Part shown: piece after piece, positions 9,467-17,315 of the stretch | Layout: every line of letters begins with the position of its first letter | How positions within the stretch are numbered: position 1 is the first letter of the stretch | Assembly: GCA_943330455.2 (NCBI GenBank) | Contig: CALQHT020000037.1 | Coordinates: forward strand, 1-32,064 | DNA length: 32,064 bases | Source: Nitrosovibrio sp. Nv4 | GTDB lineage: Bacteria; Pseudomonadota; Alphaproteobacteria; Acetobacterales; Acetobacteraceae | Reading direction: 5' to 3' | Made by a program: the position numbers and the translations under genes | Notes under the pieces: generated by a model | The model's input: only the letters and a program-made list of their open reading frames with translations | Databases searched by the model: none | Told to the model about the DNA's origin: nothing

Positions 9467-10984
9467 ATGCAACCCACCCCCACCGAGCGCACGATCCTGG
9501 GCCATCCGACCGGCCTGTTTGTCCTGTTCTTCGCCGAAATGTGGGAGCGGTTTTCCTACTACGGGATGCGCGCCCTGCTGATCCTTTACCTGACCAAGCA
9601 TTTCCTGTTCGGTGACGACAAGGCCTACATCATCTACGGCGCCTATACCTCGCTGGTCTATATCACCCCGATTGTCGGCGGCTACCTGGCCGATCGCTGG
9701 CTGGGCAGCCGCAAGGCCGTCCTGTATGGCGCGATCCTGTTGACCTTCGGGCATTTCCTGATGGGGTTCGAGGGCGATGGCGGTGCCAACAGCGCCTATC
9801 TCGCGTTCTTCTATTTGGCGCTCAGCTTCATCATCGTCGGCTCCGGCTTCCTGAAGGCCAACATCTCGGTGATCGTCGGCGCTTTGTACGATCGTAACGA
9901 CCCCCGCCGCGATCCCGCTTTCACCATCTTCTACGTCGGCATCAATCTCGGCGCCGCCCTGGGCGCGTTGCTCTGCGGTTTCATGGGCGAAACCTATGGT
10001 TGGGCCTATGGGTTCGGGCTGGCCGGCTTCGGCATGCTTGCCGGTCTGGTGGTCTTCGTTGCGTTCACGCCCCATCTGCGGGGCCGAGGAGAGCCGTCCG
10101 ACCCGACCCTGCTGACCCAGCGTGTCGTCGGCATCCGGCGGGACTGGCTGATCTACTTGGGCGGCATCGGCGGCGTCATTCTCATCTGGCAACTGATCCA
10201 GCACCAGGAACTGGTCGGCAACCTCCTCGGCCTGGCCGGCGGTGTGCTGGTCGCTTACCTGCTGTACGTGTCAGTAACCGATCTGACACCCATCGAGCGG
10301 AACCGGATCATCGCAATCCTGCTGCTGATGGTTTTGTCGGTCCTGTTCTGGGCGTTGTTTGAGCAAGCGGGTTCGTCATTGAACCTCTACGTCGACCGCA
10401 ATGTCGATCGGTCGGTGTTCGGCGTCGAACTGCCGGCCTCGGTGTTTCAGTCGTTGAACGCGATCTACATCGTCGTCCTGGCACCGGGACTCGCCTATGT
10501 CTGGACCTGGCTGGGTCGGCGTGGCCTGGATCCCTCGGCCCCGGCCAAATTTGGCCTGGGACTGATCCAGTTGGGTGCCGGGTTCCTGGTTCTGGTCGCA
10601 GGCGATGCCGCCGCCGGTTCGGCCGGGACGCCGGTGCTGTTCATTTTCCTGCTCTATCTGTTGCACACCACGGGTGAACTCTGCCTGTCTCCGGTCGGAC
10701 TGTCGGCCGTCACCCGACTGGCTCCGGCGCGCCTGGGGGGATTGCTGATGGGGGCCTGGTTTTTCGCCACGGCCATCGGCAATTTCACAGCCGGCCTCAT
10801 CGCCCAAGCGACCCAGCCAACCGGGGCACAGGGCGCGGAGCAGGTCGGTCTGGTCTATACCAAGGTGGGCCTGGCCGCGGTGATCGTCGGGGTTGTCACA
10901 ATCGCGGTGTCACCCCTGATCCGTCGGCTGATGCAGCCCGACCATTCGGACCTCCAGCAGGTGCGGGGCAACGCGCCGCATTGA
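9467..10984 (+). CDS. POT/PTR2-family proton-coupled oligopeptide transporter
   Basis: An MFS-type membrane protein of 505 residues with about 12-14 hydrophobic segments. It carries the POT signature EMWERFSYYG (E24-G33), in which the ExxER residues are tied to proton coupling, then a GGYLADRWLGSRKAVLYG loop and FYVGINLGAALGALL. The FEQAGSSLNLYVDRN stretch matches the segment-7 region of bacterial POTs. Expected role: proton-driven import of di- and tripeptides or peptide-like compounds at the inner membrane. An earlier in-frame ATG at 9446, inside the last codons of the SDR gene, is an alternative start; homologues as I recall them favour 9467. No oligopeptide-degrading gene is adjacent. Confidence 0.9.
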   Translation: MQPTPTERTILGHPTGLFVLFFAEMWERFSYYGMRALLILYLTKHFLFGDDKAYIIYGAYTSLVYITPIVGGYLADRWLGSRKAVLYGAILLTFGHFLMGFEGDGGANSAYLAFFYLALSFIIVGSGFLKANISVIVGALYDRNDPRRDPAFTIFYVGINLGAALGALLCGFMGETYGWAYGFGLAGFGMLAGLVVFVAFTPHLRGRGEPSDPTLLTQRVVGIRRDWLIYLGGIGGVILIWQLIQHQELVGNLLGLAGGVLVAYLLYVSVTDLTPIERNRIIAILLLMVLSVLFWALFEQAGSSLNLYVDRNVDRSVFGVELPASVFQSLNAIYIVVLAPGLAYVWTWLGRRGLDPSAPAKFGLGLIQLGAGFLVLVAGDAAAGSAGTPVLFIFLLYLLHTTGELCLSPVGLSAVTRLAPARLGGLLMGAWFFATAIGNFTAGLIAQATQPTGAQGAEQVGLVYTKVGLAAVIVGVVTIAVSPLIRRLMQPDHSDLQQVRGNAPH

Positions 10985-11063
10985 CGGGACGGCCGGAATC
11001 GCCTTGGCTTCGGTTGAACGTCCCAGACACTGAACAATCCAAGACACCGAACAAGAGGTCTCG

Positions 11064-12080
<1,017 letters not shown>

Positions 12081-12122
12081 AGTCACGATCTCGGCCCCAA
12101 CAATAAGAAACGGAAACAAACG

Positions 12123-13709
12123 ATGCGTCCAATGTCAAACCGAGTCCGGATCGCCACCTTCATCGTCGGCAGCTTGCCGATCCTGTTCGGCGGCGCATCG
12201 GCGCAAACCCTGACGCTCGCCGTCGGTTCGGCGCCTTCCAGCGTCGATCCGCATTACAGCGTCCTGACGCCGAATGTTTCGCTGAACTCCCACATCTATG
12301 ACGCGCTGATCAATCGCGACGCGGACAGCAAGCCGATCCCGGGCCTGGCCACATCCTGGAAGATGCTGGACGACACGACGTGGGAGTTGAAACTGCGTCC
12401 GGATGTGCGGTTCCATAACGGGGAGAAATTCACCGCCGACGATGTTGCCTTCACCATCGACCGGGTGCCTCGGGTGGTGAACTCTCCGGGCAGTTTCGCA
12501 ATCTATACGCGTACATTTACCGAAGTCATTGTTGTCGATCCCACCACGGTACGGCTGAAGACCGCCGCCATCTACCCACTGGTTCCGGTCGATCTGCGGG
12601 AGGTAAAGATCATCTCCCGCGGTGTCGGGGCCAACCCGCAGACCGATGATTTCAATAGTGGCAAGCACGCGATCGGCACCGGACCGTATCGTCTGGTCGC
12701 CTATCGCAACGGCGACCGGGCTGAATTGGAACGGAACGATCATTATTGGGGACCGAAGCCGCACTGGCAGAAAGTGAATTACCGGTTCATCTCGAATGCC
12801 GGCTCCCGCACGGCCGCCCTTCTGTCCGGAGACGTGTCGCTGATCGAGGCGGTGCCCACCACCGATGCCGCCGATCTGCGTAAGAACCCGCGGATGCGGA
12901 TCGAGGAAACCGTCAGCAGCCGGCTGGTCTATCTGTGGCTGGATCGATCTCGTACCGGCCCGACGCCATTCGTGCAGGGACCGAATGGGGAGATATTGGA
13001 CAAAAACCCACTGAACGATTTGCGCGTGCGCCAGGCGCTGTCGATGGCAGTCAACCGTGCCGCGATCATCGAGCGGGTGATGGAAGGCGCGGCCATTCCG
13101 TCCGCTCAGTTCCTGCCGCCGGGCAGTTATTCCTATGTCCCGAACCTGAACCCGCCGCCCTACGATCCGGCGAAGGCGAAACAATTGCTGGCGGATGCGG
13201 GTTTCCCGAACGGGCTACGCATAACCTTGCACGGGCCCAACGATCGTTACGTCAATGACAGCAAGATCATTCAAGCGGTCGGACAGATGTGGACGCGCAT
13301 CGGCGTGCAGACTCAAGTGGAGCCGAGCACGATGCCGAATTTTACTGCGCGGGTGGTGAGGAAGGAGTTGTCGACATTTCTGCTGGCCTGGGGGACATCG
13401 TCGGGCGAGGCATCCAATCCGTTGCGCGCCTTGATTGCCACGGTGAACCCTGACAAGGGGCGAGGTTCCAGCAATCGCGGCTATTACTCCAATCCGGTGA
13501 CAGACGAGCTGATCGAAAGGGCGATGATCACGCCGGATGACACGGAGCGGGAGAAATTGTTGCAGCAGGCAACCCGCATCGCCATCGAGGATGTCGCCTT
13601 CGTTCCGTTGCACATCCAAAAGAACGTCTGGGGCATGTCCGCCAACATCACCTATGTCGCGCGCCAGGATGAGGAGACGCACGCGATGGGCGTTCGGCCC
13701 GCGAAGTAA
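12123..13709 (+). CDS. Family 5 ABC transporter substrate-binding protein (Sec-exported)
   Basis: A 528-residue periplasmic binding protein of the peptide/nickel/oligosaccharide class. The signal peptide runs to about residue 27 (GGASA/QT). Family blocks are SSVDPHYSVL (about 39-48), GLATSWKMLDDTTWELKLR, VRFHNGEKFTADDVAFTI, GTGPYRLVAYRNGD, LRVRQALSMAVNRAAI and YDPAKAKQLLADAGFPNG. The ATG follows GGAAAC; a second ATG three codons on is possible. Ligands of this family include peptides, opines and sugars, so the substrate is open. No permease or ATPase gene follows; a second binding protein does. Confidence 0.93.
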   Translation: MRPMSNRVRIATFIVGSLPILFGGASAQTLTLAVGSAPSSVDPHYSVLTPNVSLNSHIYDALINRDADSKPIPGLATSWKMLDDTTWELKLRPDVRFHNGEKFTADDVAFTIDRVPRVVNSPGSFAIYTRTFTEVIVVDPTTVRLKTAAIYPLVPVDLREVKIISRGVGANPQTDDFNSGKHAIGTGPYRLVAYRNGDRAELERNDHYWGPKPHWQKVNYRFISNAGSRTAALLSGDVSLIEAVPTTDAADLRKNPRMRIEETVSSRLVYLWLDRSRTGPTPFVQGPNGEILDKNPLNDLRVRQALSMAVNRAAIIERVMEGAAIPSAQFLPPGSYSYVPNLNPPPYDPAKAKQLLADAGFPNGLRITLHGPNDRYVNDSKIIQAVGQMWTRIGVQTQVEPSTMPNFTARVVRKELSTFLLAWGTSSGEASNPLRALIATVNPDKGRGSSNRGYYSNPVTDELIERAMITPDDTEREKLLQQATRIAIEDVAFVPLHIQKNVWGMSANITYVARQDEETHAMGVRPAK

Positions 13710-13780
13710 ACTCACCGACTGGCCGGAAATCTTTCACGACCGGCCCGACAGAGGCCGGACCACACACAGGGGGAGCAACC

Positions 13781-15370
13781 ATGAAACGTCGAACCGTTCT
13801 GCGTGGCATCGCCGCAACCGCCGCCGCCGCCGCCACGGGCGCGCGGGTCGCGATCGCCCAACCAGCCCGCGTCCGCACATTGCGCCTGGCGCCACAGGCG
13901 AATCTGACCCTGCTCGATCCGCATTTCACCACGGCGCAGGTCACCACCAACCATGCCTGGGCCATCTACGACACGTTGTTCGCGATTACGGCCAATGGGG
14001 AGCCCAGGCCGCAGATGGCGGCTGGCTATTCCATCGAGGACGATGGCCGTACCTGCCTGATCACCTTGCGAGACGGGCTGAAATTCCACAACGGCGAACC
14101 GGTGCTCGCCCGCGACTGCGCGCAGAGCCTGATCCGTTGGTCGGCGCGCGAATCCCTGGGCCAGAGCGCGTCAAAGTTCATCGAGTCCTGGGGCGTGCGG
14201 GACGACCGCACCATCAAGATCAGCCTGAAACGTCCATTGCCGTTGCTGATCCCGATCCTGGCACGCGGAGGGGCGAGCATTCCCTTCATCATGCCGGAAC
14301 ACATCGCCCGCACCGATCCGTACAAGCAGGTGACGGAAACCATCGGCTCGGGTCCCTTCCGCTTCGTGAAGGACGAATTCGTGCCCGGGTCCCGCGTTGC
14401 GTACACCCGCAACGCCGATTACGTGCCGCGGCAGGAGCCGGTTGACTGGACCTCCGGCGGCAAGATCGCGCATTTCGATCGGGTAGAATGGCACATCATC
14501 CCCGACGCCGCCACCGCCTCTGCCGCGCTGCAATCCGGGGAGATCGACTGGTATGAGCATGTGCAGCCCGACCTGCTGCCTCTGCTGCGCGCCAATCCCA
14601 ATATCGTGATCGCCGATGCGAACCCGACCGGCTTCAACGGCATCATGCGGTTCAACCATATCCAGCCGCCGTTCAACAATGTGGCGATCCGGCGCGCGGT
14701 GATGATGGCGGTGGACCAGGGCGACTACATGGCTTCGATCACCGCCGCCGATCCGACGGCGTTTCGGGTGTGCAAGTCGCTGCTTCCCTGTGGCACCGCG
14801 GATGGGCGGGAAATTGGGGCCTCGGCCATGCCGGGGGATCTGGACCGGGCGCGCGCCGCGTTGAAGGCGGCTGGGTATAACAACGAGAAGGTCGTGATCC
14901 TCAGCCCGACCGATTTCGTGACGATCGGGCCGCTGGGCGACGTGTCCTACGATCTGCTCAAGCGGTTGGGCATGAATGTGGAGATCGTGCAGACCGATTG
15001 GGGCACCGTGACGCAGCGTCGCGCCAGCAAGGAAACCGTGGACAAGGGTGGCTGGTCGCTGATGCACACCTGGGGGTCCACCACCACGATCGGTACTCCG
15101 GTCGGGCAGTTCTTCATGCGCGGCATGGGGGATCGGGGCTGGTTCGGCTGGTTCAAGGACGACACGATCGAGCAACTGACCGAGCAGTGGCTGCTGGCCC
15201 CCACGGACCAGGAACGGGCGACGATCGCCGACGCGATCCAGACCCAGGCGTTTCAGACCGTGCCGTCCGTCCCGCTGGGGCAGTTCAAAATCCGCACCGC
15301 TTTGCGCAGGAACCTGACGGGCTATATCGAGGCGACGGGTGCGTTCCCGTGGAACATCCGCCGGGTGTGA
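13781..15370 (+). CDS. Family 5 ABC transporter substrate-binding protein (Tat-type signal)
   Basis: A 529-residue binding protein of the same family as the gene before it, but only distantly similar to it. The N-terminus KRRTVLRG plus an Ala-rich stretch ending AIA/QP (about residue 27) is a twin-arginine type signal, whereas its neighbour has a Sec signal. Family blocks are LLDPHFTTAQ, GYSIEDDGRTCLITLRDGLK, IGSGPFRFVKDEFVPGS, NVAIRRAVMMAVDQGDY and LDRARAALKAAGYNNEK. GGGGGAGCAACC precedes the ATG. It ends the plus-strand gene run, and no transporter membrane component follows within the window. Confidence 0.93.
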   Translation: MKRRTVLRGIAATAAAAATGARVAIAQPARVRTLRLAPQANLTLLDPHFTTAQVTTNHAWAIYDTLFAITANGEPRPQMAAGYSIEDDGRTCLITLRDGLKFHNGEPVLARDCAQSLIRWSARESLGQSASKFIESWGVRDDRTIKISLKRPLPLLIPILARGGASIPFIMPEHIARTDPYKQVTETIGSGPFRFVKDEFVPGSRVAYTRNADYVPRQEPVDWTSGGKIAHFDRVEWHIIPDAATASAALQSGEIDWYEHVQPDLLPLLRANPNIVIADANPTGFNGIMRFNHIQPPFNNVAIRRAVMMAVDQGDYMASITAADPTAFRVCKSLLPCGTADGREIGASAMPGDLDRARAALKAAGYNNEKVVILSPTDFVTIGPLGDVSYDLLKRLGMNVEIVQTDWGTVTQRRASKETVDKGGWSLMHTWGSTTTIGTPVGQFFMRGMGDRGWFGWFKDDTIEQLTEQWLLAPTDQERATIADAIQTQAFQTVPSVPLGQFKIRTALRRNLTGYIEATGAFPWNIRRV

Positions 15371-15587
15371 TGACTGGTGGCGCGGGTGGCCGTCGAAGCT
15401 GGCATCCCGTTCTGTAAGCTCTGATGCGGGGCTATTATGTCATGTACGGGCCAGTTGAGAGCCCGTCATACTTGGCAGCGCTCACGCGTGTCGGAGGATT
15501 TTACAGGTCGCGAGCAGGAGTTTGACATGCACCCGCGAGGCTAAATCGTTCTATGTCTCACTACGGGATTCAGGCCTGCCGATGACA

Positions 15588-15726
15588 GGGTGCGAACCAG
15601 AGTTGTGGGATCGAGTACTCGCCTCACCGTCATTGCCGGGCTTCGGCGGCAGGGGGTGGGTTGCCGGATCAAGCCCAGCAATGACGGTCAGGCGAGTCTG
15701 TCGGTCCATCGTATGAGGCGTCGATA
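15588..15726. repeat. Dispersed palindromic repeat, copy 3 (long form, inverted to copy 2)
   Basis: The core 15623-15692 has arms CTCACCGTCATTGCCGGGCT and its near complement ending at TGACGGTCAGG. The left flank 15588-15622 (GGGTGCGAACCAGAGTTGTG and onward) matches the complement of 2253-2219 with few differences. The right flank with GTCGGTCCATCG matches the complement of about 2103-2130. This copy also contains the palindrome CGAGTACTCG. Together with copy 2 it flanks 13.3 kb in opposite orientation. Confidence 0.8.
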
Positions 15727-15928
15727 TCAGTTCACACTGTGTTGATGCGCCCCCCCGATGACGTCGCCAGCTGTCCTCCGGACACCATGAGCCAGTGCGG
15801 ATTCGAGCCGATCGCCCTTTGCGGCCTCGTGCACAGGCTCTTTCTCAGGTCAGAACCCAACATCCAGGTCGCTCGGGTGCTCCCACAGTTCGTTGTTGCG
15901 GGGTAGCGGTATCATAGTGACCGAAGCC

Positions 15929-15951
15929 GGCACGGTGCTCGCCACCGTGCC
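15929..15951 (-). terminator. Candidate terminator after the PEP-CTERM gene
   Basis: GGCACGGTG and CACCGTGCC form a perfect 9-bp stem with a 5-nt loop, 45 bases past the PEP-CTERM stop on the minus strand. No clear T-tract follows on that strand; on the plus strand CTTTTG occurs 13 bases further on. It may work in either direction or be a structural repeat. Confidence 0.4.
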
Positions 15952-15995
15952 CATACGGCTTGGGCTTTTGTTATCCTCGTTGCGCCTGAGTCGAA

Positions 15996-16676
15996 TCAGC
16001 GACGCCGGTTGCGGGTTGCGCCGACAAGGCCCGCAACCCCCAAGGCGAGAAGTGTCAAGGACGCTGGCTCTGGCACAGCAGAAACCTCAATCGCAACGGA
16101 GCCAAGTAAGGTAAAACCGTCCAACAGGTTTACGGTGAAGGTATAAGTGTCCCCATACCACATGCTGTAGCCGGGCAGGAACCCAAACACCATATTCTCC
16201 GAATTCTGCTCACCCTCTCCAAGCGCACGAAGCGCATTGTCCCCAAAGGCCAGCAAATCAAACAGGGGACTGCTGGGCAGGCCGTTCGCGGAATCAATGG
16301 TCAGGTAAGCCGTCAACCCGGACAGTCCCGTATTATCCAGATTGTCGATGGAGAACTCCCAGTTCCACGCCGCTCGGTTCGCGTTCAGGGGAGATGGGCC
16401 GGTCGAGGACTCGTAATGCCCGGTGCCGGTCTGCGGAGTGATGACCGCGCCGCCATATGTCTTCGCACGGAGTGCGATTTCGTAATGGGGATGTTCACCT
16501 GATACCGCCGGCACGTCCTGGACAGTCCAGCCACCGTTGACATTCCCGCCACCAAAATAAACCCCGTTGGTAACGTTCGCGTTGTACGTGACGGCAGCCT
16601 GGACCGGCCCTGCAAGGACCGCCACGCCGACGCTCAACGCCAGTGCCCCGAAACATATATTTCGCTGTAGCGACAT
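15996..16676 (-). CDS. PEP-CTERM sorting domain-containing exported protein
   Basis: A 226-residue secreted protein. The signal peptide covers residues 1-27 (ending PVQA/AVT). The middle is an Asn-, Gly- and Thr-rich beta-type region with no recognised enzyme motif. The last 26 residues are the exosortase sorting signal: VPEPAS, a hydrophobic helix (LTLLALGVAGLVG), then the basic tail RNRRR. An exosortase (EpsH type) is expected to cleave at this motif; none is encoded in the window. PEP-CTERM proteins often accompany exopolysaccharide or biofilm matrix. The ATG follows GGGGGTATAACC; an ATG 11 codons upstream would add residues before the signal and is less likely. A sigma-54 type promoter lies about 80 bases upstream. 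Confidence 0.9.
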   Translation of the reverse strand: MSLQRNICFGALALSVGVAVLAGPVQAAVTYNANVTNGVYFGGGNVNGGWTVQDVPAVSGEHPHYEIALRAKTYGGAVITPQTGTGHYESSTGPSPLNANRAAWNWEFSIDNLDNTGLSGLTAYLTIDSANGLPSSPLFDLLAFGDNALRALGEGEQNSENMVFGFLPGYSMWYGDTYTFTVNLLDGFTLLGSVAIEVSAVPEPASLTLLALGVAGLVGATRNRRR

Positions 16677-16754
16677 GGTTATACCCCCGTGAAAGATTTG
16701 GGCGCGCATACTCGTGAAGCAACGCCATGCACGTTTCCCTAACCTTGTTACGTA

Positions 16755-16770
16755 TGCAATTTTAGTGCCT
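16755..16770 (-). promoter_or_regulatory. Sigma-54 (RpoN) -24/-12 promoter candidate for the PEP-CTERM gene
   Basis: The minus strand reads AGGCAC-TAAAA-TTGCA. The sigma-54 consensus is TGGCAC-N5-TTGCA, so only the first base differs, and the invariant GG and GC pairs have the required spacing. Transcription would start near 16744, giving a leader of about 65-70 bases before the ATG at 16676. Control of PEP-CTERM genes by sigma-54 with the PrsK/PrsR two-component pair is known from other bacteria; neither gene is in this window. Confidence 0.65.
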
Positions 16771-16849
16771 GAATGAGAAATATCCAGTAATCAACCGATT
16801 AGGCGCCGAGGCAATGCGCCCATAATCCGGGGTGTAAAATATCCTGACG

Positions 16850-16869
16850 TTTCGGACCCGGGTCCGAAA
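16850..16869. promoter_or_regulatory. 20-bp perfect palindrome, candidate activator site
   Basis: TTTCGGACCC is followed directly by its exact reverse complement GGGTCCGAAA. The centre is about 115 bases upstream of the predicted sigma-54 start, the distance at which enhancer-binding activators usually sit. With no loop it suits a dimeric DNA-binding protein better than an RNA hairpin. A 12-base partial match, GACCCGGGTCCG, recurs at 31433-31444. Confidence 0.5.
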
Positions 16870-16928
16870 TCGGATTTAGGCGACGCGCAAAAATTACCTT
16901 GCCGGGGACGATGGCACATATCTCTCCG

Positions 16929-16958
16929 CGTCACGGTGGGCGCAGGCCCGCCATGACG
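16929..16958. repeat. REP-like imperfect palindrome
   Basis: CGTCA-c-GGTGGGC, a four-base loop, then GCCCGCC-a-TGACG: a 12-bp stem with one internal mismatch and one G-T pair. It resembles the short CGTCATGG-type palindromes scattered between genes of many alphaproteobacteria. Confidence 0.5.
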
Positions 16959-17199
16959 GGGTCTTGGCGTCCGTATCCCTGCTGGAGCGGTACTTCTTGC
17001 GAGTCGCCTAGGCGGCCTATCCCCCCCCCCCCCGTAGCAGCGACGGGGCTCTCGGGAACGGTCACCGCCTTGGACCGCTCATCAGGCCGGAACTGGATCA
17101 GCCTCACAATTCCGTGATGTCGGTAGTTTCGGTCGACGACCGGCGTCCGAAGCCCGGCGTAACGGCCTCGGGTCCGTTGTCGATCCCAGCCTACCCATC

Positions 17200-17222
17200 A
17201 ATAAAGCCCCGGCCGAACCGGG
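17200..17222 (-). terminator. Candidate polA terminator
   Basis: On the minus strand CCCGG-TTCGG-CCGGG forms a short stable stem, followed by GCTTTATT. It lies about 95 bases past the polA stop. The stem is only five base pairs and the T-run is broken, so this is moderate evidence. Confidence 0.45.
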
Positions 17223-17315
17223 CATGAAGCAGCGAACACCCGCCGGCACTGCCATCGTTGCGACCACGGCAGCCGGATCGCCGATCTCGACCAACCGCGG
17301 TCGAACCAGCCGCGG

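Larger units (their letters stand above)
15371..15995. other. Intergenic region without a convincing gene
   Basis: Between the second binding protein and the PEP-CTERM gene I find no supportable coding sequence. The stretch holds the long palindromic repeat (15588-15726) and a hairpin at 15929-15951. Open frames of about 60-75 codons here are produced by the repeat or lack any motif. Confidence 0.6.
16677..17315. other. Intergenic region: PEP-CTERM control region and polA trailer
   Basis: No gene is supportable here. From left to right it holds the sigma-54 promoter candidate, a 20-bp perfect palindrome, a REP-like hairpin (16929-16958), a run of 13 C residues (17021-17033), and a terminator-like hairpin downstream of polA. 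Short open frames have no motif. Confidence 0.6.

Noticed and set aside
15752-15905. Possible minus-strand gene fragment between repeat copy 3 and the PEP-CTERM gene
   Set aside because: Translated frames gave no recognisable motif and no start or ribosome site, so it was left as intergenic.
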